From Chitinophaga pinensis (lineage in GTDB: Bacteria; Bacteroidota; Bacteroidia; Chitinophagales; CAMDFR01): a stretch of DNA of 64,000 nucleotides. Under the pieces are notes generated by a model that worked only from the letters and a program-made list of their open reading frames with translations, was not told the origin of the DNA and ran no database searches. The position numbers were made by a program, and so were the translations under genes. Positions 1-8,197 of the stretch are shown here, piece after piece. The DNA is taken from NCBI GenBank assembly GCA_945860705.1, contig CAMART010000014.1, positions 1 to 64,000 on the forward strand, read 5' to 3'. Every line of letters begins with the position of its first letter. Positions within the stretch are counted from its first letter, which is position 1.

Positions 1-104
1 TGATATACGCTATATTCTCCTTTCTCATAACTAGTCACTATTGACTTTTTAAATTCTTCAGAAAACTTTCTGATTGTTCTAATTTTTTTTAACTTTGATT
101 GCAT
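1..104 (-). CDS. Transposase OrfA N-terminus, IS3-like (partial)
   Basis: An ATG at 104 opens a minus-strand frame that stays open to the window edge for 34 complete codons. The peptide contains RKFSEEFKKSIV followed by a YEKGEYSVY segment. This resembles the N-terminal helix-turn-helix of IS3/IS150-type OrfA transposases (RKFxxEFKxxxV...GExSV), which bind the element ends. Only this fragment is visible, so integrity, the OrfA/OrfB frameshift and activity cannot be judged. The family call is by motif resemblance. Confidence 0.5.
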   Translation of the reverse strand, partial: MQSKLKKIRTIRKFSEEFKKSIVTSYEKGEYSVY

Positions 105-142
105 TTTAAGTTGACTTTTTCGGTCAACCTATTTCAGGGACA
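1..142 (-). mobile_element. End of an IS3-like insertion sequence (runs off the left edge)
   Basis: Only one end is visible. Read on the minus strand it begins near 142 with TGTCCCTGAAATAGGTTGAC, which has the TG terminal dinucleotide common in IS3 elements. The start of a transposase OrfA-like reading frame follows at 104. Whether positions 121-142 are the true terminal inverted repeat cannot be tested without the other end. The identification rests on the encoded N-terminus and is moderately sure. Confidence 0.5.
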
Positions 143-220
143 TACAAATTGATAGATTTGCTAAATAATTCACTTGCTAACCTGACTGCGTCAGGCAAGT
201 TTTGCTAATCAATCAATCTG

Positions 221-673
221 CTAATTATTCAAAAGTTGTTTTACAATGGTAGAAATCTTTGAGCCATCTGCTTTTCCAGCCATTTCTTTATTGGCAGTTC
301 CCATCACTTTGCCCATATCTTTCATACCTGCTGCACCAGTATCTGCTATTATTTTTTTGATTACTGCTGTGATTTCGTCTTCGCTCATTTGTTGTGGCAA
401 ATATTTTTCTATCACATTTACTTCTTCTATTTCTTTGCTTGCGAGATCTTCTCTGTTTTGTTGTTGAAAAATAGTGATACTATCTTTTCTTTGCTTCACC
501 AGTTTTTGAAGTATTTGAATTTCTTTTTCAGCACTTAGTTCTTTTTCAGCACCTGGTTCAGTTTGAGCTAATAAGATAGCTGCTTTTATTGCTCGTATTC
601 CTCTTAGTGACACATCATCTTTTGCAAGCATCGCAGTTTTTAGGTCTGCATTTATTTTTTCTACTAATGACAT
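221..673 (-). CDS. GatB/YqeY domain-containing protein
   Basis: This 150-residue protein matches the whole length of the small YqeY family. It opens with MSLVEKINADLKTAMLAKD, and the C-terminal half (KYLPQQMSEDEI, then GAAGMKDMGKVMG) is typical of the family. YqeY proteins resemble the tRNA-binding C-terminal domain of GatB. Their cellular role is not firmly established; a link to aminoacyl-tRNA metabolism is only suggested. The start is an ATG at 673. It is a stand-alone gene just downstream of the frameshifted Rieske gene on the same strand. The family call is secure, the function is not. Confidence 0.9.
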   Translation of the reverse strand: MSLVEKINADLKTAMLAKDDVSLRGIRAIKAAILLAQTEPGAEKELSAEKEIQILQKLVKQRKDSITIFQQQNREDLASKEIEEVNVIEKYLPQQMSEDEITAVIKKIIADTGAAGMKDMGKVMGTANKEMAGKADGSKISTIVKQLLNN

Positions 674-755
674 TTTATTATTGTGTTTTATTTGATTGTA
701 AAATTATAAGATTAAATTTTAAATGTTAAGTTATAAATTTTAAATGATATATTAT

Positions 756-1074
756 TTAATCAATTTTTATATAAAACTGATTATGTTCTATTTTAGTTTC
801 AAAGGTTTTTAGTCTAAACCCTTCATTGTTATTGGTGCAATTGCCAGATGTCATATCATATTTAAAGCTATGAAATGGACATATGATTTCATTTTGTTCG
901 GTGCAGTTTCCTTTGAGCAAAGACTTTCCGGCATGAGGACATTCCATATTCATCGCAAAAAATTGATTCTCTTTTTTTGATAATTAATATTTCGTATCTT
1001 TCTATATTTACTGAAAACTTAAGTGTTTTATCACTGTCTTCATTTATAGGTATTCCGTTTATTAGTTTCCACAT
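756..1074 (-). pseudogene. Rieske [2Fe-2S] protein, interrupted by a frameshift
   Basis: Two overlapping frames together encode one Rieske-type ferredoxin-like protein of about 105 residues. The upstream frame (start 1074) gives the N-terminal strand MWKLINGIPI through ERYEILIIKK. The downstream frame carries both cluster-binding motifs, CPHAG and CPFHSFKYD, with the Cys-x-His pairs that hold a [2Fe-2S] cluster. The frames meet at a run of seven T at 972-978 (A7 on the coding strand). Removing one base gives the continuous and sensible KKENQFFAMNMECPHAGK. Such small Rieske proteins carry electrons to oxygenases or oxidoreductases. An FAD oxidoreductase lies just upstream on the same strand. 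It could be a true pseudogene, a slippage-prone gene or a homopolymer sequencing error. Confidence 0.75.
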
Positions 1075-1079
1075 CCTTA

Positions 1080-1182
1080 TTCAGTTTCAAGTTCAAAGTT
1101 TCAAGTTCAAAGTTATGAGTTAAAAGCCTGCCTGACGGCAGTTAGGTTCAAAGTCTAATCTATGAATTTTCAAATTTTCAAA
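1080..1182. repeat. Short direct repeats and a small palindrome between genes
   Basis: The gap holds two tandem copies of GTTTCAAGTTCAAA-like sequence near 1084-1112. A small hairpin follows (CTGCC at 1128-1132 pairing with GGCAG at 1137-1141), then repeated TTTTCAAATT units near 1165-1200. A related CCTGAC-TGC-GTCAGG hairpin lies at 181-195. These look like ordinary intergenic repeats of this genome. I see no gene here. Confidence 0.5.
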
Positions 1183-2316
1183 TTAATCAATTTTCAAATT
1201 ATATAATTGTACTGCTTCTTTTGCCATGATGCCACTTAGAGCTACACCCATTCCATTGCAACTCATAGCCACGATGCAATGTTCGTTTATGCGTTTTATT
1301 ACAGGAAGTTTGTTTTCGCTAAAGCCCATAATTCCTGCCCACTGCATCACTATTTCATGTGTTTGATTGGGTAGAATAGTTTCTCTTAAAATTCGTTTTA
1401 GTTCATTTATAATCAATTCTGTATTTTTAAATTCACCACTTTCCTCCGCATCAAAATCTAGATTTCTTCCACCTCCAAAAAGCACTCTATTCTCAAAATT
1501 TCTAAAATAATAATAGCCTTCATCTATATGAAATACTCCTTTAAATTTTAAATTTTCTATAGGTTTGGTGATGAGTACCTGACCTCTGCCCGGCTTGGCT
1601 ATATTGGTTTGTAGGAGATCCGATGCAAAAGAATTGCTGGCTATAAAAACTTGTTTATTAGCTATGAGTTGCATCGGTTCATGGAGTATATTATGTTCTA
1701 TATACACTTTGTTATTTTCTAGTTGTGCCACTTTTGCACCCGTCAATATTTGTATGCCTTTACTTAAAATCAGCTGAATATATGATTGAACCATTTTGCC
1801 AGTATTTATTTGTCCTTCATAAGGACTAAATACCAAACTTTTTACTTTTGTTGCATCAAATCCAAACTCATTTATTTTTTCGTTTTTGATACTAAATACT
1901 TCGTTTTTATAAATAGGAAAAAGCAATTCATTTATCTCTTCTCTTTTTTCCAATACAGCCAGATGTTCATTATATAATAATTCGTATCCACCATTATTTT
2001 CATAACCTATATTTTCTATTCCAAGTCTTTCTTTGAGTAGTGAGATTCCTTTATATCTTTTTTCTATAAGGCTCAAAGAATTATCCACTCCATTCATAGC
2101 TATATCACTCACTATTTCGCTCAAGCTACCAAAGCATGCAAAGCCAGCATTTTTGGTAGATGCACCAGTAGGGAAAATACCTCTTTCAAGTATTATTATT
2201 TTTGCATTAGGTTCTTTTTCATGCAGTTCGTAGGCTATATGCATACCCATAAGTCCTGCACCTATGATGATATAATCGTAGCTCAAAAAAGAATTTTTTT
2301 CCCAAAAAGAAATCAT
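1183..2316 (-). CDS. FAD-dependent oxidoreductase (DadA/glycine oxidase-like fold)
   Basis: The 377-residue protein begins with a Rossmann dinucleotide-binding motif, YIIIGAGLMGMHIAYEL (residues about 15-31), ending in an acidic residue after IIILE. A TKNAGFACFG segment follows, typical of D-amino acid oxidase/glycine oxidase family (DAO) proteins. The C-terminal part has WAGIMGFSENKLPVI and a final GMGVALSG FAD-binding motif. These enzymes oxidise amines or amino acids with FAD; the substrate cannot be told from sequence. The start is ATG 2316. It lies just upstream of the broken Rieske gene on the same strand, so the two could once have worked together. Confidence 0.85.
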   Translation of the reverse strand: MISFWEKNSFLSYDYIIIGAGLMGMHIAYELHEKEPNAKIIILERGIFPTGASTKNAGFACFGSLSEIVSDIAMNGVDNSLSLIEKRYKGISLLKERLGIENIGYENNGGYELLYNEHLAVLEKREEINELLFPIYKNEVFSIKNEKINEFGFDATKVKSLVFSPYEGQINTGKMVQSYIQLILSKGIQILTGAKVAQLENNKVYIEHNILHEPMQLIANKQVFIASNSFASDLLQTNIAKPGRGQVLITKPIENLKFKGVFHIDEGYYYFRNFENRVLFGGGRNLDFDAEESGEFKNTELIINELKRILRETILPNQTHEIVMQWAGIMGFSENKLPVIKRINEHCIVAMSCNGMGVALSGIMAKEAVQLYNLKID

Positions 2317-2399
2317 AAAACAAATGTATTTTAAACAAATTTAACCTAAAATGAACAGATAAATCCTATACAAAAAAAATGAACTATCATTTTTTAGAC

Positions 2400-2407
2400 T
2401 ATTTTTG
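2400..2407 (+). promoter_or_regulatory. Bacteroidota-type -7 box upstream of accA
   Basis: TATTTTTG matches the TAnnTTTG -7 consensus of Bacteroidota primary sigma factor promoters and lies 24 bases before the accA ATG. I see no clear TTG-type -33 element at the usual distance. Confidence 0.5.
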
Positions 2408-2431
2408 TAAACAGAACATAAACTCAATATT

Positions 2432-3403
2432 ATGCCAACAGTATTTTTAGAATTTGAACAACCGATAGCAGACTTGCATGCAGAGATACAAAAACTCACT
2501 GAGATGCAAAGCAAAGGCACTATAGATGTGCAAGACAAAATAGATGAGCTGGAGCAAAAAATAAAAGAAAAACAAAAAGAAATATATTCGAATCTCACCG
2601 TTTGGCAGCGCGTACTCGTGTCTCGTCATACAGAAAGACCTTATTCACTTTTTTATGCAGACCATATTTGTACTGATTTTCTAGAGCTACACGGCGATAG
2701 AAATGTACGCGATGATAAAGCTATAGTTGGAGGTTTTGCTAATCTAGATGGCGAGTCAGTGATGATCATTGGTCACCAAAAAGGTATCAATACAAAGATG
2801 CGTCAGTATAGAAATTTTGGTATGGCCAATCCTGAGGGATATAGAAAAGCACTGAGACTGATGCGACTTGCCGAAAAATTTAATAAGCCTATCATCACTT
2901 TTGTAGATACTCCAGGTGCATTTCCGGGTATAGAAGCAGAAGATAGAGGACAAGCTGAAGCTATAGCTCGAAATATATACGAAATGATAAAACTAAAAGT
3001 ACCAGTGCTTGTAGTAATCATAGGCGAAGGTGCCAGTGGTGGTGCATTGGGTATTGGTGTGGGCGATAGAACTTTGATGCTCGAAAACACTTGGTTTACG
3101 GTTATCTCACCAGAGTCTTGTTCATCTATACTTTGGAGAAGTTGGGAGCATAAAGAAAAAGCGGCAGTAGTGCTCAAACTTACTCCTGAAGACAACCTTA
3201 AAAATGGTATCATAGATGGTATAGTAAATGAACCACTAGGCGGTGCACATGCATACCCAGAAGAGATGGCACAGATACTAAAAGTAGAAATAAAAAAACA
3301 TTTAGCGGAGCTAAAAGCAAAAAGCCCGGAACAAAGAGTGACTGAGAGAATAGAAAAATATTCTAAAATTGGGTTCTTCAAAGAGAGCGCAGCAGGTATC
3401 TAA
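2432..3403 (+). CDS. accA: Acetyl-CoA carboxylase carboxyltransferase subunit alpha
   Basis: AccA forms the alpha2beta2 carboxyltransferase with AccD. It moves the carboxyl group from carboxybiotin on AccB to acetyl-CoA, making malonyl-CoA for fatty acid synthesis. The 323-residue length is standard. The N-terminus ([18 protein letters not shown]) and coiled helix are typical, followed by the crotonase-like core with [28 protein letters not shown] (about residues 199-212) and [12 protein letters not shown]. The start ATG at 2432 follows a TAnnTTTG box. Downstream, the DUF6913 gene starts 28 bases after the stop, so co-transcription is likely. accB and accC are 11 kb away on the other strand; accD is not in the window. 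Confidence 0.97.
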   Translation: MPTVFLEFEQPIADLHAEIQKLTEMQSKGTIDVQDKIDELEQKIKEKQKEIYSNLTVWQRVLVSRHTERPYSLFYADHICTDFLELHGDRNVRDDKAIVGGFANLDGESVMIIGHQKGINTKMRQYRNFGMANPEGYRKALRLMRLAEKFNKPIITFVDTPGAFPGIEAEDRGQAEAIARNIYEMIKLKVPVLVVIIGEGASGGALGIGVGDRTLMLENTWFTVISPESCSSILWRSWEHKEKAAVVLKLTPEDNLKNGIIDGIVNEPLGGAHAYPEEMAQILKVEIKKHLAELKAKSPEQRVTERIEKYSKIGFFKESAAGI

Positions 3404-3431
3404 TTTTTTTGACCTATTACAAACACACACA

Positions 3432-3965
3432 ATGACTTTATTTCATAAAATAAAACGCTGGTTTTTTTATCGCGTGCTCCGACAAAATGAGGAAGAAACG
3501 AATAGAATACCAAAAATATTCAATATAGATTCTGCCAAAACTTTAGGAATCATCTACGATGCGAGCACTTCTGAAAGTACTTCACTAGTTACGACTTTTG
3601 CCAATACACTCAAAAACAAAGACAAAAAAGTAGTGATGCTCGGATACATCAATGACAAAAAAAGTGAGAGTAGTGAACTGATGAAACTCTTCAACAAAAC
3701 CAGTCTCAATTGGTATAAAATACCTAGCAATAAAGAGGTAGATGATTTTTTGGCAAAAGATATAGATGTGCTTGTAGCAGTGCATACCAAAGAAAGTTTG
3801 CCACTACAGTATATAGCAGCATATAGCAAAGCAAAATTTAGAATCGGACCTTTTATAGAAAAATCTAAATCGAGCTATGACTGGATGATACATTGCACAA
3901 GCGATACCAATTTGGATAGTTATCTCAAACAAGTATCTTTTTATTTAGAAAGTATAAAACATTAA
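3432..3965 (+). CDS. DUF6913 family protein
   Basis: The protein is 177 residues from the ATG at 3432 (MTLFHKIKRWFFYRVL). Upstream in-frame codons overlap accA and are unlikely to be used. It begins with a basic amphipathic stretch, then an alpha/beta region (TLGIIYDASTSES, KKVVMLGYINDKK) and a LPLQYIAAYSKAKFRIGPF segment. I recognise it as the Bacteroidota family DUF6913, which often sits directly upstream of dapA, as here (6 bases between stop and dapA ATG). No function is established. It is probably co-transcribed with accA and dapA. Confidence 0.75.
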   Translation: MTLFHKIKRWFFYRVLRQNEEETNRIPKIFNIDSAKTLGIIYDASTSESTSLVTTFANTLKNKDKKVVMLGYINDKKSESSELMKLFNKTSLNWYKIPSNKEVDDFLAKDIDVLVAVHTKESLPLQYIAAYSKAKFRIGPFIEKSKSSYDWMIHCTSDTNLDSYLKQVSFYLESIKH

Positions 3966-3971
3966 TAAACG

Positions 3972-4844
3972 ATGAATATGTTTAAAGGAACTGGTGTAGC
4001 ATTGATTACGCCTTTTACAGAAAAGCTAGCAGTAGATTTCAAATCACTAGAAAAAATGGTCAACCATGTGATAGCCGATGGCAAAGGGGTAGACTATATA
4101 GTAGCACTAGGCACTACTGGCGAAACTGCCACACTCAAAGAGTCAGAAAAAAAAGAAGTGTTTGACTGTATACGACAAACTACCAATAAACGTGTGCCAC
4201 TCGTAGCAGGTTTTGGAAGCAATGATACCGCCAAACTCATCAAAGAAATAGAAGCATTTGATAGCAAAGGATATGAGGCATTGCTCTCTGCGAGCCCATA
4301 CTACAATAAGCCATCGCAAGAAGGCATCTATCAGCACTACAAAGCCGTATGTGCTAGTACCAAACTACCGGTGATTATATACAATGTGCCCGGCAGAACA
4401 GCTAGCAATATACAAGCAAAAACTTGTATTCGATTGGCGCAGGATATAAAAAATATCATAGCGGTGAAAGAAGCAAGTGGAGATATCGTGCAGTGCATGG
4501 AGATAGTGAAAGACAGACCTAAAAACTTTTTGGTGATCAGTGGTGAAGATGCGCTCACGCTACCGATGATGTCATTTGGTATGGATGGTGTGATATCTGT
4601 AGCAGCCAATGTGTGGCCGGTTGAGTATAGCTCTATGATCCGTCTTTGTATGAAAAAAGACTACGAAGCGGCAAGCAAAATTCATTTTAAATTATTACAA
4701 GGAATCCATCTATTATTTGTAGAGGGCAATCCTACAGGAGCAAAAGCATTTCTTGCCAAAAAGAAACTCATCAAAAATATGCTGCGCCTACCACTCGTAC
4801 CCGCCAGCGATGACTTGATGAAGAAAGTTGTGGGCTGGAAGTAA
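3972..4844 (+). CDS. dapA: 4-hydroxy-tetrahydrodipicolinate synthase
   Basis: DapA condenses pyruvate with aspartate semialdehyde, the first step committed to diaminopimelate and lysine. The 290-residue TIM-barrel protein has GTTGET (residues 46-51), YYNKPSQEG, the active-site tyrosine in YNVPGRT (Y137) and the Schiff-base lysine in AVKEASGD (K166). The length fits the family. The start could be ATG 3972 or the second ATG at 3978 (MFKGTG); the conserved N-terminus fits either. It is the last gene of the accA-DUF6913-dapA run. The 550-bp repeat region that follows contains no obvious simple terminator right after the stop. Confidence 0.97.
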   Translation: MNMFKGTGVALITPFTEKLAVDFKSLEKMVNHVIADGKGVDYIVALGTTGETATLKESEKKEVFDCIRQTTNKRVPLVAGFGSNDTAKLIKEIEAFDSKGYEALLSASPYYNKPSQEGIYQHYKAVCASTKLPVIIYNVPGRTASNIQAKTCIRLAQDIKNIIAVKEASGDIVQCMEIVKDRPKNFLVISGEDALTLPMMSFGMDGVISVAANVWPVEYSSMIRLCMKKDYEAASKIHFKLLQGIHLLFVEGNPTGAKAFLAKKKLIKNMLRLPLVPASDDLMKKVVGWK

Positions 4845-4926
4845 GGGAGTGCTAATTTGAATTTGCAAATCCAAAACTGCTGAGAGACGAGTTAATATTA
4901 TTTTTAGGAGCTATTTCCTGCTATGC

Positions 4927-4962
4927 GCTACTAGTCCTCGCCTCCTTCGTCGTCTGTGGGCT
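4927..4962 (+). repeat. Left arm of a perfect 36-bp inverted repeat
   Basis: This arm reads GCTACTAGTCCTCGCCTCCT and onward. It is exactly complementary to 5301-5336. With two mismatches the match extends left to about 4920. Its higher GC content contrasts with the surrounding DNA. Confidence 0.9.
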
Positions 4963-5067
4963 ATTCGCTTCTATCAGGGCTAATAGATATTTACTTTAAT
5001 GAACATTACAAATGTTCCATTATCTTGCCTTCGACATGCCTTTCAGAATATGTCGGAGAGCTGGGTG

Positions 5068-5207
5068 TTTGTGAGATTGCTTCTTTTTTAATGCCCCAAG
5101 TCAGCAATAAAACCTCGCAATGACAAGCCGGTATGGAGTGTGAGGCGAAGCCTCACATCACGAAGCATTCGTCATTGCGATGAGGAACGAAGAAGCAATC
5201 TCACAAA
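5068..5207. repeat. Nested palindromic element (three stacked inverted pairs)
   Basis: TTTGTGAGATTGCTTCTT at 5068-5085 pairs with 5190-5207, TCGCAATGAC at 5115-5124 pairs with 5171-5180, and TGTGAGGC at 5139-5146 pairs with 5150-5157 around a GAA loop. All three share one centre, so the stretch could fold into one long interrupted hairpin. The motif of CGCAATGAC plus AACGAAG/AAGCAATC recalls short intergenic repeats scattered in many bacterial genomes. That resemblance is from memory, not from a search. Confidence 0.75.
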
Positions 5208-5300
5208 GCACAAGCAAATAAACTTATTTGTTTTAGTATTTGATTGCACCCCCGATCACGCCTTTCTCGTGACAAGTAGAAGCGTCCCGAACATTCGGGA

Positions 5301-5336
5301 AGCCCACAGACGACGAAGGAGGCGAGGACTAGTAGC
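5301..5336 (-). repeat. Right arm of the perfect 36-bp inverted repeat
   Basis: This is the exact reverse complement of 4927-4962. It begins AGCCCACAGACGACGAAGGA and ends in AGTAGC. Together the arms bracket the inner palindromes and an AT-rich spacer. Confidence 0.9.
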
Positions 5337-5395
5337 ATATAGCGGGTGTATTTGGTGCCTTACTATTGAAAAAATTAAATAAGATTTAATATCCC

Positions 5396-6451
5396 TTACT
5401 TTTTCACTGGGCTCATCTGAAAGGGCACATTGAAAAACTGTTCGTAGCGTTTGAAGTATTTACCAAATACATAATACTGGATGAGTACATAATCTTTTTT
5501 GTCATTGATGAGACCAATAAATTTATCTGAATCATAAGGTACTTTGTTTCCTGCAGCATCATACTGTGTTTTAGTACGCTCTGTTGTGGGCATACGATAT
5601 ATATTGAGTGTATTCACACTATCTTTTTTGTCTGTTATAGTCATCACACAGTATGGTGTAGTATTCACTGTAGTATCTATACCTAAATAGTCATTGATAT
5701 AGTTTTCTGCAAATGTTTTTTCGTAGTAGCTGATATACTCAAAGAGTCGAGCAGAGTCTGCAGGTATATTATTTATAGTATTGGCATTGTTATAGGAGCT
5801 TATTGTAGGTTGCTTGCCACAATTGTCTATCATAAAAGAAGCATCCATATTTTGAGGATATTTGATACTTATATTTTTTATTTCGTTGGCTTTGTATGCA
5901 AAGATTTCTCTGCTTCTCCATGGTCTAGGGTCTGCTATAAAATAAGGGGTAAGCGCACCGCTCACTCCGAGCATTTTGGTCACATAGGGACGCTCCGCCA
6001 TTTTTCCTTTATTTTCTAGTATCATAAAAGTACCATCGCCAGTCACATTTGCTCCACCTACATAAAATATTTTTGAGGCTTTAGTATCATCATCCATATA
6101 TACTTCTACCTTAGTATTGTTTGATAAGAGCATTTTCATCACGTTGTTATGTCCAGATTTTGAAACTGGATAGTCTGCTTTTATATTGCTGAGAGCATTT
6201 AATAAATTTAAAACAACTTGTTCTCGTGCTTTGTACTGATGATTGAGCATCCAAATATTGTTTTCTTTGCTGAGTTCAGTTTTTTGTCCTTTAGTATTAG
6301 TGAGTATTACTTTACTTATTTTTTCGGTATGTTCTATAGCAAATGCTTTCTCATTGAATGAAAGCGAGTTGAGATATGGTTTTACAAAAAGCATCAAACA
6401 AGCTAATAATAAAACAGCTACAACTATGATTATGATTTTATTTCTTGTCAT
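5396..6451 (-). CDS. DUF4340 domain-containing protein (gldG-linked)
   Basis: This 351-residue protein has one N-terminal membrane segment (about residues 5-24) and a long periplasmic part. The segment VILTNTKGQKTELSKENNIW with a following -NALSNIKAD region is the repeat-like beta unit of the DUF4340 family. Its ATG (6449-6451) directly abuts the gldG stop, so it is almost surely translated from the same mRNA. DUF4340 proteins commonly accompany GldG-like ABC auxiliary proteins. Their molecular role is not known. It is the last gene of the gldA-F-G operon. Confidence 0.8.
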   Translation of the reverse strand: MTRNKIIIIVVAVLLLACLMLFVKPYLNSLSFNEKAFAIEHTEKISKVILTNTKGQKTELSKENNIWMLNHQYKAREQVVLNLLNALSNIKADYPVSKSGHNNVMKMLLSNNTKVEVYMDDDTKASKIFYVGGANVTGDGTFMILENKGKMAERPYVTKMLGVSGALTPYFIADPRPWRSREIFAYKANEIKNISIKYPQNMDASFMIDNCGKQPTISSYNNANTINNIPADSARLFEYISYYEKTFAENYINDYLGIDTTVNTTPYCVMTITDKKDSVNTLNIYRMPTTERTKTQYDAAGNKVPYDSDKFIGLINDKKDYVLIQYYVFGKYFKRYEQFFNVPFQMSPVKK

Positions 6452-8197
6452 CTATTTGCTATATTTTCTTTTTCGGATACTAGAATAAATGATACCAAAT
6501 ATAAATACTAGAGCAATAGGCAATGCAGTATTGATGACTCTCCATTTGGTAGATTCTTCTTTTACTTTTACTTTGTCTAGCAAGCGCACTTTTATTTCTT
6601 TGCTTCTAGAGGCTATCAAACCATCTTCATCTGTGAGGTACTCGATGCAGTTCATCAGGAAGGTTTTGTTGGCTAGTGTCTGACCACTGATGCTGTAGTA
6701 TCCAAGAGGCCAAATGCCTTGTCCGCCTTTTTGCAATTCGTTTCGTATCATATCTCCATCAGAGATGATGATCATTTTTGTCTCTTTACTTTTATCTAAG
6801 TATTTCAGTTCTTTTACAGTGTCTGTAGCTTCTTTGTAGCTATCTGCTATTCTATTTTTAAATACACTCGTAAAGCTTCCTTCAAGTAATACTGCACCAG
6901 CTAAGTTGGGTTGGTTGTATTTGCTAGCATCTGGTTTTTCGCGAAGCATAGATAAATGTACACGCACAGGAGCCATCAATGCTTTGCTATATTTTGTAGT
7001 AGTGAGTAGAATCGTTTTCTTTACAGAAGAAGATTTGATAGTATCAATCGTACTTGTAAAATACGTGGCTACTGGGTCAAGATTTCTAGAGATAGGGTGA
7101 TTGTTTTCTGCCGGTATGAGCATAGGAAAATAATACCAAGGAAATAATTGAGTTTGTGGTTGACCACCGAGATTTCCCGTAACCAATGGGATAGGATTGC
7201 ATAGTTGAATATCTTGCACCAAGTCTTGATTGATACGAGCTCCATAAGTAAAAAACATATCGTCTAGATTGTCTTCTACAGGTAATGCCATAAATACTTG
7301 AGAGGCATTGCGAAGGCTGTCCATATCTGCAAGTACACTTTCTCTTAGCCACAGTACTTTGCCACCATTCATGATGTACTGATCTATTTTATATTTATCT
7401 TTTTCTTCAAATCTGGTTTGTGGTTTTGCTACTATAAGACATGCTACATCCACTGGTATTCTATAGCTAGAACTGAGGTCAAATTCTTCTACCTCATACT
7501 GTGCTTCCTCTAGACTATTTGCTAGGTCGAGCATTTCTATAGGCATCAATTCTCCATGACCTTGAGTAAATAAGATACGAGGTTTGTGGTGCTGTTGTAG
7601 TTTATTGATAGCAGAAGAAAATTTATATTCAAGACCAATCACAGAATTATTTAAGTTGTCTTCTGGTGAATAGCCCAATTGATTTTCTAAAAGATTTATA
7701 GGGAGCTGTCTACTTCTATAAGTAACTATAGCACCAGGCAAAATATATTTTTGTTGAAATCCTTCAGAACTTTGTACTTTGAGGTTGGTACCTAAAATTC
7801 CTTTTTTCTTAAACTCATTGATGATTTCTATTTGTTGAGATTCGGATTTGCCAGCAAGAGGGTCTATAAATTCAAATTCAAAATTGCTACCACCGTAAGC
7901 CTTAAATTCGTTCATGATATCCTCTGTACTATTTCTAAGTCTTAGTACACCGGCATTTACATTTTTATCAAGAAATATTTGAACAGATACAACATCATCT
8001 AGTTTTCTGAGAAGTGTTTTTGTAGGTTTTACAAGCGAATATCTTTTCTCTTTAGTCAAGTCAAAACGAGTATAAAACTTAGTAGCAATAAAATTGACTA
8101 ATAATAAAATGACAAAAATTCCTAATAGAAAAACTAGCGAATTTTTCTTTCTACTCGATGCTGGAGTTGTTGTTTTATTTACTGTTTTCTCTACCAT
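6452..8197 (-). CDS. gldG: Gliding motility-associated ABC transporter substrate-binding protein GldG
   Basis: GldG works with GldA (ATPase) and GldF (permease) in an ABC system needed for gliding in Flavobacterium johnsoniae; its transported substrate is unknown. The 581-residue protein has an N-terminal membrane helix (about residues 23-43), the family segment FTRFDLTKEKRYSL-like FDLTKEKRYSLVKPT, a large periplasmic ABC-type uncharacterised domain with ILFTQGHGE and GGKVLWL, and a C-terminal membrane helix (about 556-574) before a basic tail. It overlaps gldF by 7 bases, indicating coupled translation. The start is ATG 8197. The call is secure by sequence and context. Confidence 0.93.
   Translation of the reverse strand: MVEKTVNKTTTPASSRKKNSLVFLLGIFVILLLVNFIATKFYTRFDLTKEKRYSLVKPTKTLLRKLDDVVSVQIFLDKNVNAGVLRLRNSTEDIMNEFKAYGGSNFEFEFIDPLAGKSESQQIEIINEFKKKGILGTNLKVQSSEGFQQKYILPGAIVTYRSRQLPINLLENQLGYSPEDNLNNSVIGLEYKFSSAINKLQQHHKPRILFTQGHGELMPIEMLDLANSLEEAQYEVEEFDLSSSYRIPVDVACLIVAKPQTRFEEKDKYKIDQYIMNGGKVLWLRESVLADMDSLRNASQVFMALPVEDNLDDMFFTYGARINQDLVQDIQLCNPIPLVTGNLGGQPQTQLFPWYYFPMLIPAENNHPISRNLDPVATYFTSTIDTIKSSSVKKTILLTTTKYSKALMAPVRVHLSMLREKPDASKYNQPNLAGAVLLEGSFTSVFKNRIADSYKEATDTVKELKYLDKSKETKMIIISDGDMIRNELQKGGQGIWPLGYYSISGQTLANKTFLMNCIEYLTDEDGLIASRSKEIKVRLLDKVKVKEESTKWRVINTALPIALVFIFGIIYSSIRKRKYSK

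Larger units (their letters stand above)
4845..5395. other. Gene-free 551-bp region made of nested inverted repeats
   Basis: No convincing gene is present. The region is a mosaic of palindromes. Outermost is a perfect 36-bp inverted repeat (4927-4962 with 5301-5336). Inside lie an 18-bp inverted pair (5068-5085 with 5190-5207), a 10-bp pair (5115-5124 with 5171-5180) and a central 8-bp hairpin (5139-5146 with 5150-5157). A separate TCCCGAA-CA-TTCGGGA hairpin is at 5285-5300. An open frame from 5140 to 5382 is rich in Arg and simply reads through the repeats, so I do not call it a gene. Confidence 0.8.

Noticed and set aside
2803-3381. 192-codon frame on the minus strand inside accA
   Set aside because: It is antisense to the conserved accA core, is Ser/Leu-rich and matches no family I know; a shadow frame.
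5140-5382. 80-codon open frame in the intergenic repeat region
   Set aside because: It reads straight through the palindromes, is Arg-rich and has no recognisable domain or promoter; the repeats explain the open frame.
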